A stretch of 64,000 nt of DNA from Zymoseptoria tritici IPO323. Lineage: Eukaryota > Ascomycota > Dothideomycetes > Mycosphaerellales > Mycosphaerellaceae. Each line of letters opens with the position of its first letter. The stretch's first letter is position 1. The notes beneath the pieces are model-generated. The model saw nothing but the letters and a program-made list of their open reading frames with translations. It was not told the origin of the DNA and made no database searches. Both the position numbers and the translations under genes were made by a program. Positions 23,695 through 35,179 of this stretch are shown piece after piece. The DNA is taken from NCBI RefSeq assembly GCF_000219625.1, contig NC_018199.1, forward strand, positions 372,001 to 436,000. The letters are read 5' to 3'.

Positions 23695-23850
23695 CACGAG
23701 CCCAAACGAACGACCCTGGATTGAGACCCCAACTGGACGAGCCCAGATGAACGACCGGAAATGGACGACCCCAAATGGACGACCCCAACTGGACCACCCC
23801 AACTGGAAGAGCCCAGATGAACGACCGGAAATCGACGACCCTTGATCTCT
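23695..23850. repeat. Imperfect tandem repeat upstream of 24030 gene
   Basis: Units of the type GACCCCAACTGGACGAGCCC and AGATGAACGACCGGAAAT recur several times in this block, 180-330 bp before the start codon at 24030. It may be promoter-proximal regulatory DNA or a simple minisatellite. A CACTATAAAA TATA-like box follows at about 23866-23875. Confidence 0.55.
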
Positions 23851-24029
23851 TTCCATGGCTACTTCACTATAAAATCTCCTTGACTTCAACTCTTCTTCCT
23901 CTATCCTCTTTACAACAGCCACATCAATTCCGATTCTGGTCCAAACATTTCAATCGCAGACGTTCATTCGACTCCTGAGTTCCGCCATCTTTCCCTGTCC
24001 CTCATCTCAAACAACGCATCTCCTCCAAC

Positions 24030-25267
24030 ATGAGCTTCGACGGCAAGATCGTGGTCCCTCTCTCCTGGTACGGCACCAACAAGACCTGCAAAAAAACCCC
24101 AATGCTAACATCCCCATTTGGTTAGGTGTGATTCAAGCCTCGATCCTTACTATAGGAAGATGGGTTTCGCTATCATCAACGACCCAGCCCTTCCTGAAGA
24201 CACCGAAATCCCTGAGCCTCAACTCCTCCCATCCAAGCTTTACTTCCCGATTCTCGCCAATTTGAACCTTGGATTCTTCGCCGGCCAAGCTACCGCCAAA
24301 GACGGCTGCCCCAGCGTTATTAGCTGGAAGAAGTCGCCCATTCCAGATCAAATCCGGACTTGGGCCAAGAAATATGGCGTCGCCAAGGAATGTCCGCCAC
24401 TCCCCTCTCAACTGCGCGAGCTGATGGTCGAACTCAACATCCCCATTTCGTTTGGCCGGGCCATTGCGCATGAGTGTCTGAGGAGGGTCATGCGATTTGT
24501 CGATACCCACATCTCCATTCCCAAATACAAGAGCGTGGGCGAGACCCGACCATCTTCAAACAAGACCATTCATCTCACAATTGCATCGCTGGCGAGGGAG
24601 GGTGTGTTTAACAACAATGTCGAAGATGTTGGGTTGTTCAAGTAAGTTTACTTGACTACACATTACTAGAATGTATGCTGATATCGATTTACAGATTCCC
24701 TCAGATCCAGAGCGCAAAAATCATCAACACTCCCACCATGGAGAAGAAGAAGTAAGACTACTACAATCCCATCCCCTCCACTAAGCATACACACTGACAT
24801 TGAATAGATCGTCGCCATCTGCCACTCAGAATTACCGTTCATCTTATGTTGATGAGGAGAATGAGGAGGAGAGTGTGAAGAGGGTTGATGTACAGAATGT
24901 CCACACCGACGCCATCTACACTAAGCCAGTCACCAAGAAGAATTCCATCCCCGCCACCTCCACCGACACCGACACCGACACCGACACCGGCAATGGGGTA
25001 TCTCGCGCCGAGATGAACTCTTCCATTCAATCCATATTGGACAAATACAACGAGAAAGTCGCCCAGCTCCTCGAATGCAGTGCTATGCACCAGAAATATT
25101 TGCACCAATCGGCCATCGCGATCAACGGACACGACGACAAGCTCAAGGATCACGAAGACAAGATCAATGAGCATGAGGATCGTCTGGATGCCGTGGAGAA
25201 GGGAGGAATCGAGTGCATCAAGATGACTGCGCAGCTTCATCAAACTGTAAAGGAATTGAAGGTATAA
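24030..25267 (+). CDS. Orphan family protein A1, four exons, C-terminal coiled coil
   Basis: Exons 24030-24067, 24126-24641, 24695-24751 and 24808-25267. All three introns (58, 53, 56 nt) have GT-AG ends, the first a CTAAC branch, and all phases match, giving about 356 residues. The start MSFDGKIVVPLSW sits in a good context. Residues 1-185 share blocks with the gene at 10505-12039: VPL.W, FAIINDP, a YF..L....F block, ISW, ISFGR.IAHE, HISIP and REGVFNN. The C-terminal third is acidic, with a Thr-Asp repeat encoded by CCGACA units near 24960-24990. It then forms a likely coiled coil with DKLKDHEDKINEHEDRLD. No signal peptide or membrane helix. The shared N-terminal region looks like an undescribed domain. 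Confidence 0.75.
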
Positions 25268-26249
25268 GGGGTGTGGTTGATGGTGTTGGGATTTTGGGAT
25301 TCTTGTTCGGAGGAGAAGACTATTGGTCTCGCCACTCGCTTGAAACTTGTTTCTTTTGTTTTTTTTTTTGCTTTTGTTTCGGCGGCTCAATGTGGTTTGG
25401 CAACATTTTCTTCTGTTGGTATAAACAGAATGCAGATTTTGGGACAACATGGCTGGCCATAGGTTAGAAAATAACACTTCTATTAAACTATCCCGCTCAA
25501 CCTATGCCGTTTCCACCACTGCTTAACTGCGTAGACATTGCGCCTGTTTAACTATTAGTGTTCATAAGGTATGTATAGACGATTGTTCAAGTGTAGGGTG
25601 CATAAAGGACGACGGCGATGAAGAAAATGATTTATAAAAAGGGTCCAGTAGAACTATATATGGGGCTGAATCCGGGGAAGTGGGGCTAGAACTATACCGC
25701 AGCTCTTCGCCGCGGGGGTGTCGCAAGGGTGCTATCGAAAAATATTCATACTATCAATAGCCTCGTCATAGTAAGAATCTTTGTTGACGACACCTTGATA
25801 TGAACGTTTTATATTGCTGCATAGAGCAGCAAGACATATTGTCGACAAGGAGACCAACGACCACCACCGCACTGGACGACTTTTCTGTTTTTCAGTTGGA
25901 GAGGCTGACGACGGAGGATAGGCTATCATTTTGGTGTGAGGGAGAAGGTGTTCATGGAGCGCCGACCGATGTGCACACGGTTGAAAAACAAGAGTGTGGA
26001 TGAAACTTGGTTTAGCAATAAATCAAGACCGGCATATCCTCCAGCTTTGTTGAAGCTCGTTGAGTGGTTCGAATGAAAGTTTTCGTTCCTGCTCCTCCCC
26101 TCCCTCTCCCTTCTCTCGTCGTCCTTTTGGGCCCGTCTGATGATCCAACCTTTTCCGTCAGTGCCATGTCAATCCACTCCGTATTCGCCTTCGTGAAGGC
26201 TTCACTTGCCCCCAAAGTCTTGCCACATCAGCTCCGTGAAATGCGACAC
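25268..26249. other. Intergenic region
   Basis: Lies between two convergent genes. It holds a T-rich stretch (25360-25375) and short frames on both strands with no convincing start or splice pattern. I see no gene. Confidence 0.45.
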
Positions 26250-27725
26250 TTATCCAGCTTTACACATCTCCTCATACCGCGCCAAGAGCCGTCGTTCCGC
26301 CGCCATATCCTGCTGGTCCGCCCGACCCATCTCGACCCACCACCGATCGAACGCTTCTTCAGTCTCCACGGTCATATCGTCAAGGTTGATGCTACTCCCT
26401 ACCACCGGCATGGGAGGGAGTGTATTCGGCAGAGCTGGCCGGTCAACACGCCAGCTACGTTGGTAGTGCCGCGCGCAATGTCGCATGGCCGGCCAGATGC
26501 TGCTGCGGCGGATCTTGCGGTTGATGAGGAGAGGAGTCTGCTGCCACAACGCGACAAGTTGTGCTGCAGTTACAAAGCGGGATGGAGTGTCCTTTGGGCA
26601 TCGATCATCGGATTCGTAGGCATCGGAGCCATCGGCAGGGTCCTCCTCGTTCTCAGGCGTACCCGTAATGCGGACAAGCGGCCCATGCGGCGAGTCGCTC
26701 GCTTCACTCGGTGGCATCTCCCGGGCCAGGTTGCGAGGACGGCGAAAAGAGCCGACCTCGCTGGACTCCTCCGAACTGTCCCAACCCTGCTCCTCCGAGC
26801 TAGCAGGGCTTCGCCATCCAGCAGAACTTCGACTCTGGGCATCCTCGGCCATGTCCCTCGCTTCGACTCTAGCCAACTCGGATCGCGATCTCTGGAGAAA
26901 CTGTCGAGCGTCCGCTTGAGCCTGGTGGACATCTGCTTCCCGGCGCGCACAAGCGGCTGTGCGCTCAGCAACCTCCCGCTCAAGTCCTCGGAGTTCTGCA
27001 ATACCTTCTTGAACAAGCTTCTCGTCCTCCCTCAATCGTACCATCAACGTCTCCGTTGACCTTTGCCGTTTGTCCAGATCCGTTGCGCGACGATTAATCT
27101 CTACCTGCTGTCTCGCAAGCATCCTGTCTTGCTCAGCCAGAGAACCTCTCTCGTGAAACAGCAGATCCTGCGCCTTGCTTAGGGCGCGCTGCTCTTGTCG
27201 AACGTATTCTTGCTGCTTTCCCAATTCTGCCGTCTGCATATTCAAGAACTCTTCCCTAGCGGTCAGGTCGGCAGCGAGCTCGGCCTGTTCGAGGAGTTGA
27301 AGGTGCAAACTTCTCTTGTCCAAGTCACATCTCCGTTGCCGCTCGTCAAGCTCAGAATGCCAAGTTTCCAGCTCCATCTCTCGTGTGTTGAGCTCTTCTC
27401 GCCAGCTGCGGTATCGTGGTGGAATGTCGGATGGGTCGGCCATTACGATGGAAGGAAACGCCTATGATGATGGGAAGTGAGACTGCCATCGATCAAGTTG
27501 GCTCACCTCCTCTGCGACCAGGTCGAGCCGCGTGTGAACAAAGGAAGACGGCTCCACCGAAGCTTCCAAGACGGGTTTTCGGTGATTGTTGATCGTGGTG
27601 AATTGAATGGTGATGGAAGGCGGGAGACGATCCGGGTTGGGAGATGCTGTCCTTCATACCGGATCGCCATACAAGTTCCCTCCGATCCACCACCGTGCAT
27701 CGTCGTCGCCGTCCTCCTCTTCCAT
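26250..27725 (-). CDS. Hypothetical coiled-coil protein
   Basis: The main exon runs from 27461 down to TAA at 26250. It includes an in-frame ATG at 27443 from which 397 residues are open. A 45-nt intron (27506-27462, GTGAGC donor, CATAG acceptor, phase 0) joins an upstream open exon back to ATG 27725, but that exon contains one TGA near 27657. Either translation starts at 27443 or the 5' exon is damaged or further spliced. The protein has about 200 residues of Glu/Arg/Gln-rich coiled coil (for example LTAREEFLNMQTAELGKQQ), a Ser/Glu acidic linker, then a 100-residue C-terminal part with several Trp (SIWPAMRHCARHYQRSWRVD, EEAFDRWWVEM). Family not recognised. Confidence 0.65.
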
Positions 27726-28425
27726 GCTCGAATCCCGCCTCCCCTTCCTCCTCGTGCTGCTTTCGCGCGGTGGACTTATCAAGGGACGGGAGTGAAGGTG
27801 TAGGTTTTGGAAGTACGTCATATTCCAGCGGGTGCTCCCGCATTCAACCTGAGGTACTCGGGAAAAAAGAATTCGGAAGAAGATGGACGACTGCAGCGAG
27901 GTGTGCGACACACTCACAGATGCTGACTCTCCACCGCCGACAACGACCTCATCAGAATACAGCGTCCATCTATTGGCGGCCATCACGCGCCGTCTCAGAA
28001 GCGATCTCGGCCGGGAAGGTGCAAAAGCTGGAACTGGAAGATCTTGTCGAGGCGGAGCCGTCGCAAACAAACCATGCAGATAGCCCTCAAGGCGCGCAGG
28101 CCACGAGGAGAGATGGGAATGCAAGCGGCGCAAGGTGGAAGCCAAGGGCGAGGACGAAGGTGTAGAATACAGTGAGGATGGCAATGGCAATATGCTCGAA
28201 AAGGCACAGGAGGATGAGTCGCAGGAATTGGAGCTCCAACAACACGCCTACGGCCAGCTTCAAGGACTGGCTCAGGAAGATCATCTCGAGCGGTCCCGGG
28301 GATATGGCACGAATAGGTTTGAGCTCCCATAGGGCCACGATAAAGAGAAACCCACTGTCAACGACGTTTCTCCCATCACTTCTTTCGGCCATCTCAACGA
28401 CTCGACCGAGGATCTTGAAGATCTC

Positions 28426-29327
28426 ATGCTCTCCGGTGAAAACACGTTCCAACACACACCTATTGCAAAGGGCACTGAGCAGTCATGTGGTGAGGCAGCG
28501 TCAAGTTCTGACGCCCACGTCGAGGAAGGTGAAGGTGAAGCCACGTCGAGGAAGGTGAAGGTGAAGCCAGCAACATCAACATGCTTCCCACTTCCATTCT
28601 TTCGGCAAGCCCGAGCATTCCGAGTCGTCGCGATTCGTATGCTTGTTGTCCGAACACGCGCATTCAACGCTCTCATCCGTACTAACACTGCGCTCAGATT
28701 GTCCTTACAAACGCCACAGCAAATCCGCACCACACCGCCGCCGACACGCAGGAGAGCCTCAAGCGCGACATGTCGGACTCGTCCACCACGAATGTGTCCC
28801 CAAGCGACGTATAATCGACAGAAATCTTCGCTCAATCAGCCTCGACAGCAACCGGCTCGCAGTTGATCAGCCCTCCGGCCAGAGACCTCCTTCACAACTG
28901 GCTAATTACTATCTCTGCTGCTGGTGCCGAAAACAACGATGGTTGCTTGACTGTCTTGCGTCGAGGTGTCGAAGATTACCGGAGCACTCCCTTGCGACAC
29001 CCGGATATGCATCCTCTCTCTACCCATCAACAGAAGGAAATGATGCGGCATATGTATACGTTGACAACCGGTACGGGATACGAAGTGCGCTTTTCTGGAG
29101 TGCCCTATTGTGCGATAGCCATCTCCGCAGTTAGGGAAACTCCTTCAGTAAAGACAGTCGCAGTCGATAGACAGTCACCGGTCTCTCCACCGTATCACTC
29201 ACGAATAGGCTGCGCTGCGAGATGGAGGCATCTCCGCCAGCTTCCTCGATCCAGGGCGTGGCTTCACCTTCAACACCACCCATTTTTCACCCTTCCCGGC
29301 GACAGACTCGGTCTGGGACTACGATAG
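28426..29327 (+). CDS. Hypothetical spliced gene, 3' end unresolved
   Basis: Proposed exons are 28426-28554, 28698-28808 and 28863 onward. The second intron (28809-28862, GTATAA to CGCAG, 54 nt, phase 0) removes an in-frame TAA. The first intron ends after a good CTAAC branch and CTCAG, but its GTGAAG donor is weak. The predicted protein is acidic and Ser-rich, then reads ARDLLHNWLITISAAG and HPDMHPLSTHQQKEMM. The same frame is open upstream of 28426 apart from TAG codons at 28081 and 28330. Downstream of 29150 two frames both look coding, so the 3' end is not settled. A 26-bp tandem duplication sits at about 28511-28562. Unknown function, possibly decaying. Confidence 0.4.
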
Positions 29328-29591
29328 TCGATTACTCCTCCGCCGCCACTCTGGCCATATCCCACCAAGCTCCGGTTCGCATTGTCCGAGCCGTGTCTTG
29401 CGGATCTACCTGCTCCAACATCTACACCGCCATCTCCGCCGCCGAGGTCTAGCTAACTCACGGAAAGGCCATCCTTGGAACGATAACCGGCGAGAGACGG
29501 TACGAAGATTATTGCGGAAACTGTCACGAGGGAGACGGCTGAACAGACATGCACGGTATACACGAAGAGAGAGAAAAATGTCGTTGTTGAT

Positions 29592-30121
29592 TTATTTGAG
29601 CTACGAAGCAGGTGTCAGAGATTGGGTGCATACGAACGAGCAGGAACCGACATACTGATTCTTCCAACTCGCGGAGGAGTTGGGCGGAGCAGAGCTCCTG
29701 GTCCGTCTACAAGACAATTGTCAGCCGTGGATCTGTATCAAGACCAACATGAAATTTACTCACCATTTGCTGCGTCTCGCGCAGCAGCTGTGCTTCGCAC
29801 ATTGCTTTGGCGTAGTCTAGGTCAAACGTACGTCAGAAACTTTCAACGCTGCCTTGCTTGCTTGAACGGAAAACATACCGGCGGCGACCGAGTCTTCGGA
29901 GGCGCGCTGCTTACGAGCGCTTTCGCTCGGCTTTTGATAAAGAGTTTGAGCTGCGTAAGCACAACTGTCAGAGGGACGTCCCGTGCGACAAACGATAGCT
30001 GACGTTTCATACAGGTTTTGCGCTGTGCGCTGCTTGGTGCGACTAAGAGGTTGTGTTAGCAATTCGTCGGTCGAATGAACAAACGTGCCAGGATCGAATG
30101 CTTACCTCGTTCGTGGACCAT
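29592..30121 (-). CDS. 76-residue protein encoded by six very short exons
   Basis: Exons 30121-30106, 30043-30014, 29950-29879, 29816-29764, 29706-29656 and 29600-29592. The five introns are 55-63 nt, each with a textbook donor (GTAAGC, GTATGA, GTATGT, GTGAGT, GTATGT), a CTAAC or CTGAC branch and an AG acceptor. Every phase agrees and the last exon supplies Leu-Lys-stop. The start ATG has a good context (CAACATGG). The product is hydrophilic and Gln/Glu-rich. Exons 4 and 5 encode two similar units, EAQLLRE and SAQLLRE, suggesting exon duplication and a small helical protein. No signal peptide. Family unknown. The agreement of five introns makes this one of the firmer models. Confidence 0.7.
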
Positions 30122-31229
30122 GTTGGTGTTGATGGTTGGTTTTGTCAGAGTCTCCGACAAGAGGCAAGTTGTCTCTTTTCCCTTACACTTCTGTTTCCGA
30201 GGTGATATACTACCTGCTTTACCTTCTCTCCCCCCGATTGCGCTCCGCCTACTTTTACGTAGTCTTCTTGCCTCATCGTGGTCGGATCGGTAAGAAATCA
30301 CGTTTTGGGGGTTATTGACAAATCATGCAGCTACGCAAGAAGATGTACAGCTACGATCACTCTTTTGCTACAGAAACGGTACGAGGCTGCTTCCGTCATC
30401 GAGTGCGTGTCCAGTCCGTACACCAGACGTAGGAGGAGTGCCGACGATGCGGATGTCTTGAGGGCCGCGTATGAGTCACTCGTGAAGGCGTGTGGGTGCG
30501 ATGATGTGCCGTTTCGAAGCTTGCAGTTCGAAGGGCGAGGTTGGCGCTATACAAACCTGTGGCGCCAACTTGCGATGTTATGAGTTGAAGCTCACTGACG
30601 ATGAGAAGCAAACGACTCTACTCACAGCTAATCGATGGCAGGATTGGAAGCCCAGAGGACGGAGTCGAGGAAGAACATGCGGCCGGAACGACGACGGCAG
30701 AGCAAGCGCTCCTGGAGGTAGTGATCAACACTAAAGACCTCGGAGAGCAAACTCTCATCGAGCATTATCGACGCTGCATCGAGGACCCTTCAAGCCGCCT
30801 TTATCGGCACCATGCTCTGCGATGGCGATGAGCCACGTGTCGGGGCGATCGTTGTGCGTCGGGCCTACTTAATGTCCAGGCCGAGCACCATCCTCCCAGC
30901 AGCTCGACCTACACCCGCGGGACCGTCGGCAGCAACGCAGCTGCTCTGTCATACGCCACCCGCGATGCCTCTACGACTGCCATGCACGCTAACTCGGACC
31001 GTCAGGAACATCGCTGTCCGCTTAGCTTCAAGCAGCGTCTGCTAATGCAGCTTAAGAGGTGTCACAATGTCCAAGTCAAACTCGCTATGGGTTGTCCTTT
31101 GGCTTCCGACACCCCGGTGTCTCATCTAAGACTAACCTCGAGCGTACTCCTCGCACTTATGTCATCTCTTCGCAGTGGCGTCTCTGCTAAGTGCACCAAG
31201 TTCGAGATCTGCGTGACTTCACCGCCACG
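30122..31229. other. Region with scattered coding traces
   Basis: Plus-strand traces occur at 30360-30830 (for example YESLVKACGCDDVPFRSL and EQTLIEHYRRCIEDPSSRLY) and at 30860-31230, but they fall in different frames and lack usable starts. They look like pieces of decayed or unmodelled spliced genes. No single model is supportable. Confidence 0.3.
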
Positions 31230-31525
31230 AGCTGTTGCAATACCTTTCCGTCGAGATCACCCTTGTCGTCACCGGCACACTTCCTGCAGACTTTCATGCG
31301 TCAGGCTTCGACGAGAAGCGCACAACATACGACCAAATAGAGGACAGTATCACACTTCATAAGACGCTCCGCCCTCGATACGATCTTGCCATAAACCTAC
31401 TCACGCTTCAAGCGAAGACCGACACAAAGCTGAGGTCAGATCTCAGGGCTGCTATAATTACAGTCAGCCGAGTCGGTCCTTGCGCCAGCATTTCGAGCAC
31501 GAGCGACACAGCGGCTTGCAAATGA
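31230..31525 (+). pseudogene. Coding remnant, 3' part
   Basis: A frame of about 98 codons ending in TGA at 31525 reads convincingly (LLQYLSVEITLVVTGTLPA, then EDSITLHKTLRPRYDLAINL). Its upstream neighbour in another frame (31060-31230, CPSQTRYGLSFGFRHPGVSS) also looks coding but carries a TAA. Either an intron or a frameshift separates them. No family recognised. Confidence 0.35.
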
Positions 31526-32393
31526 CGAAACAGCTCCGTACACGACAGTCTGTCGTCGATTAGACACATTCATTTGTGCCGGCAAAGAACACTGCCTAGG
31601 CTGTACTACGCTTTAAGTTGCTTGTGTATGCTTCATTGCGATGCTTGCTCTCATCACCACCAAGTAGAGGGATGGAAAAGCCAATGGATTCTTCCCAACG
31701 CGGGTAGGTTGCATCCGTGGTAAGAACGCTAATCAGCGAACTCATGGCCACGACTGACCCTTTTCAACCTCAGGTCTTGCGTAACCACATCCTCAACAGC
31801 CACGCCCTTCGATCAATCGCTCTCCGTTCTCCCATAGTGGCGTGGAGAAACTCAACAAGATCGCACGAAGAACGGAGACCTGGCCAAGGACGCAGGGCAA
31901 AGAGCATAGAAATTGCTTGAACTCGGCATTTTTGCACACTCTGCCCCAGCGTAGGATCTGACACGTCTTCGCCAGCGTTAATGGCCTACTAAGGGTGCCG
32001 ACCGCGGACATCATCATCGAAGTCTTGGAAGCATACGATAGCAGAGGTGCTGAGAGCGCTCGTACATCAATCTCGACAGTTCAGCGTCCTTGATTGGAGG
32101 CCACAAAGCGGCAGCTTGTCGTTGAGGCGCTGATCTCCCCAGCTCATACCCCTCTATACTGCCGAGCTGGCCGGGCTAGGACAACATTGGACTGCATCCG
32201 ACGGCGGCAGCCACAGAAGGTCCTCCTCGGGCTTTACCTGCTGCTGTGATCCTTCATCACGCGCTCGGGATGGGACTTGAAAATCTCTGGCGAACTCTGA
32301 ACTCTTGACACACAGAGATTGCTCGCTGCCCAGCACCCTCGTACTTTTCAGCATACCTCCCGGTGTGGAGCGTGCATTCCAATCACCAGGAGT
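31526..32393. other. Intergenic region
   Basis: No supportable gene on either strand. Only short overlapping frames. Confidence 0.4.
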
Positions 32394-33351
32394 ATGTCTG
32401 GCAAACCACCGACCACACAGGGCGGAACTGGAGTCGCTGAAGGCTACCTACACTGTCCGCGTTTCGACTTTAGCTCTTTGAAGGAACTGGAGAGCGCGGC
32501 TGACACTGGGCGAATGCAGCGTGCATTGTTAGAGTGCTACGTACGTACTGGTGTCGACAGACTCTTTTTACAGTCGAGATGTGTACATCGTCCACCGCGA
32601 CGGCCCTCCTCCCTGTCTCCCTGTCCCTTCCGCCTACTGCCACCGATGGCCTGCACGCCGCACGAGCGAGCAGCGAACACGGAGAATTGTCAAGCTTGGG
32701 CACGAGATTCTCCATTTCGACGAATTGCTCTCGGAATACCCGAATACCCAAGTTAAGGGCATGTGTTTTGCTGCTCGTATCCTATCACCTCACATTTTCA
32801 ATCCTACCTCTCGTTCTTTTCATGCGCCCCTTCCGAAAGCTCGTGAGATATGCTTTACCGATACCGTTTGCACTCTAAAATTATCCCACCTTTAGCTGTA
32901 CGCCCTCTCACCTTTTTTAGCACATCACTTCACTTCCACCACGTCTTTGACAATTAGATTCTTGCTTCTCCAGTACGCGATCATGGAGCAGACATCTATG
33001 TCGAAGACGGTACATTGACCGGCGCGCTGCCTTCGTTTCATGTGCTGACTATGTCTCAGGATGTCCTCCCAGGACGGAGCCGTCGACATCAATCAAGACG
33101 GAGCCGCCAACGAAGACGACGACGAACACGACAGTTGGGCTATGCTCTTCGCCGGGCTTTTGTGTTCCTCCTTCAGACTCTGCACCGATGCTTCAACCGA
33201 GACATCTGGTTTGGCGTATTCAGGACAAGACGAGACCTGAGCCCTCCGCTACCATTCTGATCGGTACCACGACGGCCCTTACGGTATTTAGAGGGCTGCG
33301 TATGGAGCCGTTCAAGTTCTCGGTGATCGTGCATTCTGGGTCGACCTTTTA
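32394..33351 (+). pseudogene. Spliced gene carrying a 4-bp frameshift
   Basis: From ATG 32394 the frame reads coding-like to about 32540 (SLKELESAADTGRMQRALLE). At TACGTACGTAC one extra 4-base unit shifts it, and the next frame continues equally well (YSRDVYIVHRDGPP, RRIVKLGHEILHFDELL). A donor-like GTATCC near 32777 and the CTCCAG acceptor near 32975, then a second intron with a perfect TGCTGAC branch before CTCAG near 33060, give a phase-consistent continuation. That continuation reads DHGADIYVEDG and then a Thr/Pro-rich stretch to TAA at 33351. Function unknown. If the 4-bp unit is an assembly error, the gene may be intact. Confidence 0.4.
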
Positions 33352-35132
33352 AAAAAAATCCGCGCAAGCATACAGTGCTCGTGGTCGCTAAGCAGCTGCT
33401 CCGCAGCGGCGCCAGCTTCCATCTCGGCCTACACCCTCCGCCCCTACTTTAGGTACCTCTACACCCCACACGGCTTTTGCGTATGGGAGCAGTATCGGCG
33501 TCCTCGTCGCGCTTAGCAGATGTGCACTCTCGACCCTCTGCACTTCCTGGCATACGCTTATGTTTTACCTTAGCCGGCGGCATAGCGGAGTTGCAGGAGA
33601 ACCTGCGCCGGGAGTTCAACGATAAGGGAACAAGCTAGCCGAAAAGCTTCGGACTGGGCGCTGAGGTTGACATCGTTATCTTAAGAGTAGCAGCCATGGT
33701 ACGACAACCAAAACAGCACAGTACCTCTCCTCCGGCTACTCAGCACCCGAATAAAATGCTTTCTCCCTTTGTACACTCTCCTTCTCCTCGCTCTAATATG
33801 AGGAGAGACATGTAGGCAAGGTCAGGGTCTAAGATTGTCACGCGTTTAGTTATGCATAGCGGGTAGCCTTGAGGAGCGCATGAACTTGTGCACGAGCTAA
33901 GCCCGGAGATTGAGAAGTCGAGACAGAAGTTGGAAGCGCTTGCAAAGTGTAAGGAAGGGATGAAGCAGGCGGTAGAGAAGAAGTCGGCGTAGTTCTTAGA
34001 AGGCGTCTGGTGTTTTTGGTCGGCCTTTACGGCCTTGTACCCAAGACGATGGAGCGCGATTCTTGGGCAGATTGCTATGTTCATCATTCATGAGGCATCT
34101 CAACGTATTCATCAGCGCTCTAGAGGAACGTAGAATTGATGTCGTATTGATTACATTTTTTGGATCCTGCTCCGTGGCCATGACGAAGAGAGCTCTCGGT
34201 GTCATTGACTTGACAACGGATATGCATATGTATCCGTGTGGGTCCACGCCTTCGCGTTGTATGCAGCCTTTCTTCAACGCCCATCAAGCATGAAGCGGCT
34301 AATATTCATTGCGTGCATGAGTCTTGACTTGCAAAGACCCCAACGCGCCGCGCAACACATTCGTTTTTACCGTCCCGTGTTGACCCCCCGCAGAACGTCC
34401 TGCCAGGTACGGTTGATTGTTCTTGTGTGTATTCACCTCTTGGTCGCAACGCTATCATGTGCCATGCGGGTCTGCTAATGCTTCTTCCTTGGATTGAGGG
34501 ACAGGGACAGCAGAGGGCTCGTTTGCTGTAAGCCGCGGCAGAGGGCTCCGAGTATGCGGCGCGGCAATGTGTAGATATCGCATGCTTTTGTTGCAAGGCC
34601 GTCAAAGTGTTGCTTTGGCTTGCGCGACGGCTGGAGCGCTCGAGAGTCTCTTCCACTCGTTGCTTCAGAAGAGACCTGGGCGGTTCAGTCCGAAACCTTG
34701 CAGGCAGGTAGTGAGTCTGGCAAATCCGGCGGATGTTGTTGAATGACCGGAAACTCTACAAAGTCCTGATTCTTGTAGAGGCTCCTTAGACAGGCTCTGC
34801 ATATCGCCCTCGGCTTATGGAGCGGTTTCTGCATCGCCAGTCATTACATTGCATTCGTAAGGCCACGGCCAAGCTGTCGTACTGCTCTGTAACAGCGTCC
34901 ATAGAGTTCGGTAATATCCCCGGTCTCTACGGAAGTGACGCCGGCCGCTACAGTACGGTGAACAGTCAAGCCAGCAATCGAGAGAGATCGACGAGAAATG
35001 GATGGGACTATCTGTCCGCTGCGGTATGCAAACCTCCAGAATGCTACTCTTCTTGCCAGCACTTCTCGACGTAGTCTCTTTCGTAGGACGAATAAACCGG
35101 ACGTATCTCTCTTCGCTTTCTTCTTGCGCTTT
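33352..35132. other. Region without a supportable gene
   Basis: About 1.8 kb with short frames only. There is some pyrimidine-rich sequence near 33760-33800. I see no start, splice or codon pattern that supports a gene. Confidence 0.4.
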
Positions 35133-35179
35133 TCACTTACGCTTCCTGTTTCGATTTATCGTATGTCCGTTTCCGTCCT

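Noticed and set aside
28087..28455. Minus-strand hydrophobic frame of 122 residues.
   Set aside because: It is the antisense of an acidic Glu/Asp-rich plus-strand coding stretch. Antisense of acidic codons gives Leu/Phe-rich sequence.
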